DNA from: Solea solea | Taxonomy: Eukaryota > Chordata > Actinopteri > Pleuronectiformes > Soleidae | Direction: 5' to 3' | Assembly: GCF_958295425.1 (NCBI RefSeq) | Contig: NC_081136.1 | Location: 27,704,077 to 27,768,076 of the forward strand | Length of the DNA stretch: 64,000 bases | In this document: positions 1-11,100 of the stretch, piece after piece | Numbering within the stretch: the stretch's first letter is position 1 | Layout of the letters: every line of letters starts with the position of its first letter | Translations under genes and position numbers: made by a program | The notes under the pieces: model-generated | Told to the model about the DNA's origin: nothing | Database searches by the model: none | The model's input: only the letters and a program-made list of their open reading frames with translations

Positions 1-2378
1 TGTGAAATCAAAACCGGGCTACCTAACGTCCCAGAAAAAGTGGTCTACTTGTCAAACAGTATGTCCTTGTTTTAGTGCATCTTCTGCACCCTTGTTTTCA
101 TGCATGGCTGAAATGTGATGATTTAACAAAGAGCCCATACAATTTGATGTGTCTGTACCATGTCTGTGTCCTCTCTGAGATGGGAATAATAAACATGGGT
201 GATGAGTGTGTAGCTGTATAACTGCAAACATGTGGGTCTGTAGACAGCCATTCAGTATACAAGTCAAAAAACGGACACAGAGATGATAAGAATATCAATG
301 CATCTAAAAGTGTGTAATTGCTACAACTGCATGAAAATACACTGTCAGGGTTTTATATCAACAGTGATGTATATGAATGTAGTGCAGGCTAAGTTGTCAT
401 TAATGTTTAATGCTGCTCAGCAGAGTTATAATCGCACTCTTTTCATTCAGATAATATCTTGTATGTAGTATTTTGTATCGTGAGCGTGTTAAATAAACGT
501 TTCTTCAAGATTGTAATGTTTAAAAGTCCAGGCGGTGGTGTATCAGAATTCTCTTTTTTGTTGTGGCTTATCCTCAGCAAACGTCACCCTGTGTTTTTCA
601 GACTGGACTTTTTAATCATGTTTCCCTGCACAGTTCAGTCAAGCTATAACCTCGACTCAACTATGCAGAGCATGAAATCAGTCTCCTTGTATGTAGTTGT
701 GTTTGGTGTTGCCTTTTCTCTCTCTGTGTTCTGTCTTCTTTTATTATTTCAGGGTTAAATCGGGGGACGGGGGGCAACAGTTAAGCAAATATCACACAGA
801 TAAAACTATGCAGGATTGCATGAATGATTTGAATGAACTGCATTAGCACTAACAATTAAATATATAAAAAGTACATAAAGATAATTGCTGAATTTGGGTA
901 TTAAATAAAACTATGAAAATCTTTTTGGTTATGAACTAAATTTAGTGAAATTTAGTGAAACACTAGAACATAGATGTTTTTATTGCCTTTTACACAGTGT
1001 TGATTTAAGAATTGCTTCACCTCCAGATGAGACCTTTTGAGACAGTTTTCTTCTAAAACTGAGAATCACTCATGTGGGGCAAAAGGCGTTCGGGTGAGAT
1101 CCGAGAGTGTTTGTTATTGGCTGTTTCTATGAGGGATTGGCCGAGAGTAACCTCAAGATACTACAGGTCATTAGCAGAAGATTACTCAAACAGAGACTCT
1201 CTCACACACTCACACACGCTCACATGAAGTGCATTAGCTTGTTCACGAGCTACTAAAGCTACTCACCCCCGACTAATGTATGCTGTTGCAAACAAACATT
1301 ATAAAACTGTGTGTGCGGTTACACTGTCATTTTCTTTTGTATTAATGTGTGTGTGTGTGTGTGTGTGAGTGAGTGCATATCTTTGCCACTCTCTCTCTCA
1401 TTCTGTTTTATGAGAGCACCAGCCCCGATGTGTTAGCAGTGACTGATGATTAGGTGAAGGTAGATGGTTGTGTTTTGTGTTTTTTCGCCAAGCAAATGAC
1501 TCATGAAGGCTGTTTGTGTGTGTGTCCCCACAGGAGCATTTATAGTGATCAGACCTTGAGCTGAAGCCTTCATCCTCCTCCTTACCTTCCTCCTCCTCCT
1601 CCTCCTGTCCTCACCTTTTATCTCCTTTCACGAATTTGCCACGGAACTGAAGAAACTATTTGCACAGATATTTCAGTGGCAGTCTGAATTTCTGGGTTTT
1701 CATTGATGTTCAGATTCTTTGATTTGTTGTCATTGTCTTGCTTTGATGGTGTGTGGATTATCCACTGACAAGTTGTACAGACAGCTGTTGTGTGAAGCAG
1801 CAGGCTGCAAGTCATGTTCAGGTGGCTGCTGTGAGAACATATTTCACAGTTTCAGGTGTCTTGGTGGGTGAGTGCAGGTAAGTGTTTATTAACCTGCCAC
1901 TCACCATGTTTCCACTCGCCCCTCAGGGAGGAAACAACAGCCCACCATTCACCTCTGCAATTTCCACTTATCTGTGTCCATGTCAGTGGGTTGCGCCTGT
2001 GTGGGAATCTTATATTTGTTGCCTTTTATGCTTGTTTGTCTGTGGCAACATCTTAGTTTCTTCTACCAACGATGTGCACAGAGAGAGATGCAAACTGTTT
2101 TTTTATAGAAATTGATTTAGGCTATTGTTTTTGCACATTCTCTATATTAGCATGTTCTGTCCAATTATTATTGTGTGCGTGCGTGCGTGCGCACAAAAGT
2201 AGTTTATTGAAGGAAATGGCAATTATATAAACATGGTCTATTTCTCATTTAATCAAAATGGAAATATTTTTGACTGTGGCTTTGTGTTGCGTTCAAATCT
2301 CCGAGTTGGCAGCAGGCTTTTTGTGGAGCATACAAGTTGTTTTCAAACTAATTCTCACTATATTCATCAGGCAAACCT

Positions 2379-2580
2379 CTAGTTGGACCTTTGACTAGTC
2401 ATATTTGAAGAATTTTGCAGATGTTTTAACTGTAGTGTTTGGCTGAGGTTGGGACTTTGTGAAGGCCAATCCACAATCTTAATTTTATCTTGACTACTTG
2501 ACTGAGACGTCTCAAAACTGTTTGACGTCTGATTGGGGTCATTGTCCAGTTGTCCACCCTGTTGCATCAATGAGACACGT
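2379..2580 (-). mobile_element. Tc1-like transposase relic
   Basis: Minus-strand translation reads NDPNQTSNSFETSQ, then KIKIVDWPSQSPNLSQ. This matches the C-terminal catalytic part of fish Tc1 transposases (DNDPKHTS ... WPSQSPDLNPIE), including the second Asp of the DDE triad, but the final PIE is lost. Only about 200 bp survive and no terminal repeats were found. An old, dead fragment. Confidence 0.6.
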
Positions 2581-3389
2581 GTGACTATTGTTCTGTAAGT
2601 GAGTGTATCATGATTGATTCATCCTCCACTCATTTTCTTGATGAATCAGTGTGTTCACACGGTTTAAAGGTTGTATGAGATCATTGTCAATCTAATGGGG
2701 GACATTTTTTTTTTATCAGTCAGATAACCTTCTTGGCTGTGTGACAGCTCATCAACCAGTCAAGCAGATTAAGTAATCTGCTAGGATTACAAAAGAAGAA
2801 CTGCACTTAATCCCTGTCTGAAAGACAAATCACAGTAGTCAAAAAAGCAACAGGGCCATGTTTACAAGGTGTTGTGTGGCTCAGCCGCTGTACAAATGAT
2901 GGATGACTGTGAGAATATTTTTGACATAATGTATTCGGTCAAATCAGGAATGACCTCGTAGTACTATAGGCGAATATTGCTGTTTCCTCCAGTCAGCACT
3001 TTTCATTCAAAGAAAAAGGCCTTAATGAAGACTAGAAAGTAAACAATTACATAACTGTAAGTCGTTTAATATTATTATTTTACAGAATGATTTTCCGTTT
3101 AGTCTTGGGATTCCAATGTTTGCTGGTGTGATGTCTGTCTCTCCCCTCATGTGTTCACTCTGCCTGTCGGTTAACACTTCATAATAGTCGCATCAATAAA
3201 CACAAAAGCTCTGCCATTCTTCAGTGACGACATCCTCATCTGCAGTACTTGACTCGACAATAGAACAGCACAGCTGCACTTGTGTGTGTGTGTGTGTGAC
3301 TGTAATTTAGCAGGTTTGTTGTGAGCTGTTTTTTTGTTCAGTTTTCAAACACGGCAATGCTGGACAATAAGAGTCTATCAATGTATTAT

Positions 3390-4180
3390 GGGGTAGCAAC
3401 TAATGATAATTTTCAAATTCGATCAATTGGTCCATAAAATGTCAGAAAATGTTGATCAGTGTTTTTCACACCCTGAAATGATGATGTTCTTAAATGTCTT
3501 GTTTTGTCCACAAGCTGTCAGATAAAATAGCTGTAACATTTCTTACTAATTCTTACTAGTGTGCTGATAACATCCTGATGTGGTAGCAGTTAGGTGATGG
3601 TGACGTTTGTGAGTAACAGTTTTGCATATATGTCGTGGCTTTGAAGCGGTTCCTGTTTCAATGCGGATCATGATTCATAGCATTCTTGTGTTGTGCTGCA
3701 ACGATTAATCTGTTATTGAGTACTGTTTTGGTAATCGATTAATCCGTTTTGAGTGTCTTTTTTTTTTTCATTATTAAAACAAACTTTATGATCTTCAGCT
3801 TTGTAAATTCCTCCATATAAGAAAATAAATCATTAGAACTGAATAAGTTTGATTGATTGGACAAAATGAAATGCAACTATTGATTGTTTTAGTCGTTGAT
3901 TATTCTGATTATTATTGTTGTTTGGTGTTTCCCAGACCTCGACATTATATTCTCATTGTCAACAAATATTTTGTTAAACAAACCAAAATTATTCAGTTTG
4001 AATGATTTCTTTACAATATGGAGCAAAGAAACTAGGAAACATTCACATTTAAGAAGCTGAAAAACAAGCTTTTTTTTATCTGATTAATCAATGATCACAA
4101 TAGTTGAGTATTAACTAAATAATCGATTAATTAAATTACTTGTAGCCATAGAGATTGTAGTCGACAGATTCATTCATCAT
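3390..4180. mobile_element. Nested non-autonomous hAT-like repeats
   Basis: The left part (3395-3535: gcaactaatgataattttca, then ccataaaatgtcagaaaatg) and the right part (about 3985-4150: cattcacatttaagaagctg ... taatcgattaatta) look like two halves of one common fish repeat. A second copy seems to sit between them (from about 3695, gctgcaacgattaatc). The family is from memory of teleost repeats, so its name is uncertain. Confidence 0.5.
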
Positions 4181-4427
4181 AAAAATATTTGTTAGCTGCA
4201 GCCTGTTGGACTGTTATGCTTTATTGGCTTACTGTTTTTCAGCAGTAACGTTGTCAGAACTCTTCTCGTCTGTATTTTGTTTCCATCAGTGTGATTAATT
4301 TTACTGCAGTGTCAGACCTCTGCTGCTGAACGCAGAGGAAACACTGCATGCTTGACGCGGCTCTGTGTACAATGACACGACAGTCCCTTCATTTGTCTGT
4401 CATCATTGTGTCTTTGCCCTGAATATT

Positions 4428-4456
4428 CCCCCCCCCCCCCCCCCCCCCCAAAAAAT
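4428..4456. repeat. Poly-C (22) followed by poly-A
   Basis: 22 consecutive C then 6 A. Prone to polymerase slippage and G-quadruplex formation on the minus strand. Confidence 0.95.
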
Positions 4457-4901
4457 GAGAAATAAATTGAGCTTTTCACAACGCCGAGCATTTTCAATGG
4501 CCTTGCTGTGAAAATCAAAACAATAAATGAAGCAAGCAGACCTGCTGCAAGCAATTGTTTGGCGGAGGATGTGGTTATCGTAGAGCTAACGTGGTTACTG
4601 GTTTCATCTTCCTGTGGAGGCCTAGGGGGAGAACAAATTACAAGCACTAACATGGTTAGAGCAACAACAGCATAGCCAGTAAAACATGGGAATTTATTAT
4701 TTTTGTAGCACATTTTCTATGTCAACAACATGACAAAACAATTTTTTTGGTTGAGATTGAAGAATACGATGAATTATTATTATTATCATCTGCCTTCATC
4801 ACAACTGCAAGCCCAGTGTGTTGCAATGATGACCATTTGGATACTTATCCATGCAGCTTTTCATACCAAATTATTATAGTATTTTTGTCCTTGTTTTTCA
4901 G

Positions 4902-5115
4902 GGTTGCCATCCGCCATGTTAAGGTAAAGCCCAGGTGCGCGGTGTTGACCATGCTAAAGCGCCTGGACAAGATCCGATTCCGGGGTCCCAGGACAAGAGA
5001 CGATTTCCCAGATCTGGCGGAGTCGCCACCCGCCTCTGACAACGAATGTAGCGATGACATGCAGCTGAAGCCTAGGGCAGCTTTTCGAGAAACAGAGGAC
5101 CTCCTGAGAGACCCT
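4902..5115 (+). CDS. gramd4: gramd4 exon 1 (first coding exon; start codon at 4951)
   Basis: The exon follows a pyrimidine-rich acceptor (ttgtttttcag, ending 4901), so at least one untranslated exon should lie upstream. ATG at 4951 opens MLKRLDKIRFRG, the family's conserved start, and the exon codes for residues 1-55, ending LLRDP in phase 0 at the donor gtgagt. The start has A at -3 but C at +4. The same frame stays open from the acceptor (bases 4903-4950 code VAIRHVKVKPRCAVLT), so a longer N-terminus is possible if an upstream exon supplies an in-frame ATG. I chose 4951 because it matches the family start. Confidence 0.95.
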
Positions 5116-8100
5116 GTGAGTTCCCATCATGCATTTGTATGGACACCTGTAGATTTTTTTTGGACTGGGCTTTTTTGAACTATGCCATGATGGGTGATTA
5201 ATGAAAGGAGGAAGCAGGAAGTGTTTTATTTCCTTGTCTGTCTTTTGCTCTTTGCCTTTCATTTGATATTAATATGCTTCCCCTTATATTCTTTTCCTTT
5301 TTTTCTCTTCAGTTCTGCTGTTCTCCCTTTTAGTCGTATATAATTCAATATAATTATTTGTTTTTCATTTTCTCCTTATACCTTTGGCCACTGAGCTAAA
5401 GTGATAAATGGAGAGGTAATTATGATGAAGAAAATTGGAAGACGTTACAGATTACATTACAGATTATATTACATGACAGATTTTCCAAAGGTGGACACAG
5501 ATAGAGATGGCAATCTGCAGCAGCAGACGAGCAAAAATAGTGATGGCAATAGTGATGAGATGAAGAGATATTCTACAGCTGGAAATGAAAAATGGAAGGA
5601 CAGAACAGATTTAAGCAGGGAATGTGATGGAGGAGGCTCAAGGAAGTTTAGAAGGGTGGAGATGGACTGGATGGAGACGGGAGGAAAAGAGAGTCACCCA
5701 CCCAAAACACAGATAATCTTTTCTGATGTAGTGTCTTCCTCCCACACTAGATATCATTTATATTTCATGAAATCTGCAGCTCCTTCTCATCTTTGCGGAT
5801 GAATACAAGCACCGGTACTGTCGTCACAAGCATTGATTGGTAGCTAACAGAGTTTAAAACACTGGATTAGTGTCGGCCCCAGTGTGTGCTTGCTTTTCTT
5901 GCATCCCACTGAAATCAGTCTACTGGCCTGGAGTCAATTGTTGAAAAACATCCATCTTGCTGACCATGGGTATGTGCAGCATGTCTGCATTTGCATATAA
6001 TCACTTTATTTATTGTGTCCTCAAGAGTGTCTGTGAGCTGGTGTTTGTATGTCTGTATGTGCACTTGTGTTTTCCTGTATGATTACCAGCCCACCGGGAA
6101 GACATCGCCCACATCACGGCACTAATGAGTCACACTCTGAAGCCCCAAAATAAACCAAGCTAGCGGTTATCCCTGCTGGGAGACGCACACACTCAAACAC
6201 ACACACATGCAGGTTTTACAGCTATTCTTCTTAGGGAACTGCATTGACTTCCTTTCTGATGGACAGTCTAAACAAAGCATGGTCCATAACCTTAACCCTA
6301 ACTAAACCACAATTCAATTTAAAATTAGGTGCTGCCCAGTATATGGTATATGGTTGCAGTCTGTATATGAAAGCTGCCTCTGCTTGTTTGAAATCTCTTC
6401 TTCTGTTCATAATGCCCTTCCTAGGTCCCTTTCATTATATGTATGGTCCTTTGTTGCACTACTATATAGTAATATAACTAGTGATTATTTTGGTTGTCCA
6501 ATTTATAATAGAAAGAAAATCTACTACCTAACATTAGGTGGAAGGGTGTTACAGACTATTAGGGCTGCAACTAACAATTATTTTCATAATCGATTCATCT
6601 GTGAATTATTTTCTTGATTAATGGAGTAATAGTTTGATTGATTAAAAGTCAGAAAAAGTTTTCAAATGTCTCGATTTGCAGAGAAAATGTGTTTTGTTTG
6701 CTGTTGACAATGAAAGTGCTGACCAGAGAGACACCTGGGCAGGCTAAGCTAAGTTAGACGCCTGGATGGGCTAGGCTAAGTTAGCTTTTTCTGGACAGGC
6801 TAAGCTAACATGGCATTGGCGCCACACTAGCTTAGTTCATTAGAACAGCCAGAGACTGTAGATGCAGCTGGAATTTTAATATGCAGAATGAATGCTAGTA
6901 AGAACACAAGCATTCAACTTGTTTTATTCGTTTATTTTATTTTCCTTTTTGTTTCTTTTCCGTTCGTCTTCATGAACGAATGCAGACAATGGAAGTGATG
7001 CTGCTCCCTGCACTTTCTGTATTGCACTGCAATTACACAAGCTTTTATTTATTTAGTAATAATAATAATACTAATACGACGTGTCAATGTGTTGATTAAT
7101 CGTCTCTACAGTCTTCAAAATTACACCACATGACTTGGGTCTAAACTTCACCTTCATTACCTCAACTACTATAAAGAAGAAAGAGTTTGCCCTTGTGCTG
7201 CAGGGTATATTCACTTTATGACAAACTAGCGTGTGCTATCCATATTAAATAGCTAGAATGTCATCAGCCAGATGGTGTAAAGACTTGCACAGGCGACTGC
7301 ATTCACTGTTCTTTCCTTGTTTACTCAGCTTCATCACCACCTTATTCTTATAAGAATGGATATAGATCTATTATGTTACATTAGGTCTGTGCAGATTTGT
7401 GTCCATACAACAATGGTCATTTTAAAACATGACGAAATCATAGGAAATCTGTTTGGGAGGGAGAAAGGTGTGTGGTTTCACAGGTGGCGGTAAAGTGAGA
7501 TAATGGATGTTTTTCAAGTTGATTTTAACCACGTCACCCTTTCTGCATTTGTTTTTTTACAATCAGTAGAGGATTCATCATAACTTCCTCAATAGACTCC
7601 CCCTTTTTTTTTTTTTTTTAAATCAGTGCAGCCAGTGTATGATGATCATATGTTCTCAGCTGTCTGTGCATAATGAACAGTGTTAAAATATAAAAGCCTC
7701 AGCTCGTAGAAGCCGCTCTCATGGGGGGGGGGCACAATAATTAATCAGTCGATAATCACCCAGTGATGTCAGGGCTTGACCTACTTTTGAGGACCAGGAG
7801 GCTCTGACTGAGAATTAACATGGACACATGAAGGTGTGTTATGTTCCAAACATGACACAAAACATTACACAGCTTTATAGCTCACCGCTCTTAATGCAGC
7901 AAAGATTATTTTCACTCCCACTGTTCTCCTTGTCTTGGTACTATTATTGTTTTTGTTGTTGTCATAATCTCTGTGTCGATGTCTGTGAAGTAGTCCTTTG
8001 TCTCTTTGAGGTGCTTCTTAAGCCAGGGACCATCTCTCTGTCTCTCTGCCTGGCTGTCTTGTTAGGTTTTTGTTCTTTCCCAAAGCCCTTTTTTTCCCCC

Positions 8101-11100
8101 AGGTCAATGTCACTTAAGCACTATAGCTTGAGCTCTTTCTCTCTCTCCATCGCTTGCCGAGAATACATCAGCTCAAAGATATTGCAGTATGTCGATGCCA
8201 GCACAAGCCATGCTGGTTGTTGTCTGGCAGAAGCTGCTGCATCCCTGTGTGTGCGCGCGCACAAGTCTCTTAAAGGACCCTTGCTGTAGTCAAGCACTTA
8301 GGCTCCACCTGCAGACCTCGTCATCCTGCTAACACAGCCACATCTCTCCTTGCTCTTTACTCTTTTCCTTCCTCTCCATCATCCTCTCACCCCTAATTCC
8401 TCACCCCCTCTCCCTTGTTCCCCTCCTCTCTCATGCAGTTGTCATCTCTCGGTCATTTTCATTTGCTAATGATGTGTTGCTAGTGGTGTGGTGATGTGTG
8501 TGCTAGTGTGAAAGCCCTGAGTCAGAGGTGTGTGACTCATCAGTGTTGTAGTCGGATGAGGGGAAGGATCCTCTCTTTTTTTTTGCCTTCCTCCTCCAAC
8601 TACACTCCTGCTGGACTTGAATCAGGAGAAGAAACCTATTTGTGAGTCATGTGCACTGCTTGACTGTGTGTATGTGTGTATTGGATCATATGGGATGTCC
8701 CTGCTTGTATGTATTATGTTGTGTAAGTAATTTAAAAATTAAACGTTTCTTTTTTTTCCTGTTTGTGTGTTACAGGCAGGTTCAGGGTCTCCCACCATGG
8801 CTGCGGCCATCCAGGAGTTCCAGAGGTCGGAGTCAGACCGATTAAATGAAGTCAAAGGTCACCTGGAAATTGCCTTATTGGAGAAACATTTCCTGCGTGA
8901 GTACATACACACACACCTACCTGGTGCAGACATTCTTCTGGTAAACACACACGTTGCTAAACATAGTCTAAGGATTTCCACTTTGGTTGTTGGAGGCCCT
9001 CCGCTGCATGTTATGTTTCAGTAAGACATCATCATCACTCTGTGTTCAGAGGTCACAGTAGTAGCTTACTGTGATTTCCCGCAGTGATTGTACTTCTATT
9101 TCCACCCATTATGATTTTTACTTTACCTAGAATTTCTTTGTTATTTCAGTGACAATCCCTGTTATTTAGTCATTTGTTCTTTGGTGGTGAGGATGTTTGC
9201 ATCAGCAGGAGCAAGAAGGCAACAGAATGAGGAAAACTTTGTGTACAAATAGTGAGTTTTGTGTTGTGGAGATGCTGCCGCTTGTTATAAGTTATCATAT
9301 TAAGGATGTTGTAAAAGGTATTCATTCTTTGATGAGAGGGTCAAACTCCTTGTCACATTAGTACTTAAGTATATGAGCGTCTCATGGAATCAGTCTGCTT
9401 TGTGGTTTCACAGAATGGCAAGAGGTTGGTTTTGTGCAGTGCACTTGGATGCTGGGTGCAGCTTGACTCTGACAGACTAGAAACATGAATAAGCAGTGCT
9501 TTGTTCCAGTGTTGGGTCCGTAAAATGCTGAAATTTCATTTTTTTTTTATTTCTGGCTTTCCACTTAGGACCTTTAGGAACTAACATACAGAGCTACAGG
9601 AACTTCAGATAACGGTCTAATCTGATAATTAGAATAGGCAATGAAGACTAATATCCTCTTTTGGTAACTGCATGTTGGCCACCAAAAAAATAACACAGGA
9701 AACATAAAGGAAGCAAGCAAATGGATGATGCAGTGGCAGGAGAAAAAGAGAGGGCATCAAGCTTGATGTGAAACAAACTGTATGATGCTCATCCCTAGTC
9801 TGCCCACTCAACTGAAACGTTTCCACAAATTCCTTGCAGTGAATTGCCTGTCCTGAAACATTGCAGCACGTTGTCAGTCCCATGCTGTGTAGAGAGTGTG
9901 TGTGTGAGAGAGAGAGAAAGAGAATACCTCTAGGCTATGTCCTCATAATGCCCGTGCCTGAGCTAAAAGGGCTGTATCTATTGTCATATTGACAGGAGGC
10001 TAGCTAGACGAAACCTTCTATCCTTCCTGTTTGTCCTTTCCTTGCTTCCTCATTTCTTTCTTTCCTCCTGCCTAGTCTTTTAAAGGACATTCCTCTAGGG
10101 CTCCCTTTGCCTTTTTCATCCCGCTGAGCTGCTCTTTCAAATCCTGCCCTATCCTTTTCTGGATCAGCCTCAGCTCTCTCTCTCTCTCTCTCTTCCCCTC
10201 TCTCCCTCGCTCCTTCATCTTCTTCTCTTGCTTTCTAGTGCTTTTAATTTTCATTTCCTTTTATGCCCTCTTTCTGTTAGACACAGCAGTATTCTGAGGT
10301 TCGTCTAACATCTGACAAACGCGTGTTTGCACATAAAGCAGTCGAGACAGCTGTGACCGTTTCATAAGCGAAAAGAGTTGAGAACAAAATGTCATCCTAG
10401 CTTTACCCAAGATGGCAGCCACTTGGCATTTTATAAGGAGGTGGACCTTCACCCCTCTCACCTTCTGTTGGTGATTGACAAAGGGTTATAGTACCTCTGG
10501 GTAATGTTATTTTTTCATATTAGCTCTGTATGTCATTGATTCTCTCAGATTTCTTGAAGCCGTCTACGGCTTCGCCCCGAACATCTTATTTTGATATCAT
10601 TTTTCTAACCCTATCTCTTTCTCTCATGTCTCTCAGTCTCCTGTCCTATCTCCTGTATGGCTGGTGCAATACTACGTCAGGGAACGCTGAACCATGACAA
10701 TCCATTAGCACATAATGGAGATCAAAGCTCCCTGCCTTGTAGTCTAGTTGGTGTGTATTCAATTTCTGCTATTTTTCTTTGCACACTGTGCTTTAGTAAT
10801 CGACTGCTGAGAGTGTGTGTGATTCCTCGCTTAGTGTAGCCCATATTAGAAAAGGTATTTATCCTGTTTTTAGTTATGTGTTGAAGAGACGACTGGTTAT
10901 ACACAGAATGGTTATGTACAGCTTGCCATTAGTTAGAGTTAATGAGATTAGTGGAGTGAAACAAAGGAGTCCTTGTAGCAGGATGTTATGAGTTTATGTG
11001 TTATGTAATGGTTTTTCTGATGATATAGGAACATAACATGCCATTATGTGAGAGGTTTAGTCAGAGTTTGCACTAAAGATTTGTTATCAATTCCATTCAG

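Larger units (their letters stand above)
1..4901. other. Upstream DNA or first intron of gramd4
   Basis: Exon 1 begins with an acceptor, so this is probably intron, with the promoter to the left or hidden here. I see no recognisable 5' UTR exon. Contents: short (TG)n tracts near 1345-1366 and 3281-3298, a Tc1 relic, several hAT-like repeat pieces (3390-4180) and a 22-base C run at 4428-4449. No protein gene. Confidence 0.6.
5116..8775 (+). other. gramd4: gramd4 intron 1
   Basis: 3.66 kb, gtgagt ... acag. Contains a hAT-like repeat piece at 6559-6720, a small tandem repeat at 6733-6810 and pyrimidine-rich tracts at 8340-8440. No further exon recognised. Confidence 0.85.

Noticed and set aside
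4312..4713. 133-codon minus-strand frame
   Set aside because: It reads through the poly-C tract (poly-Gly) and has no recognisable domain.
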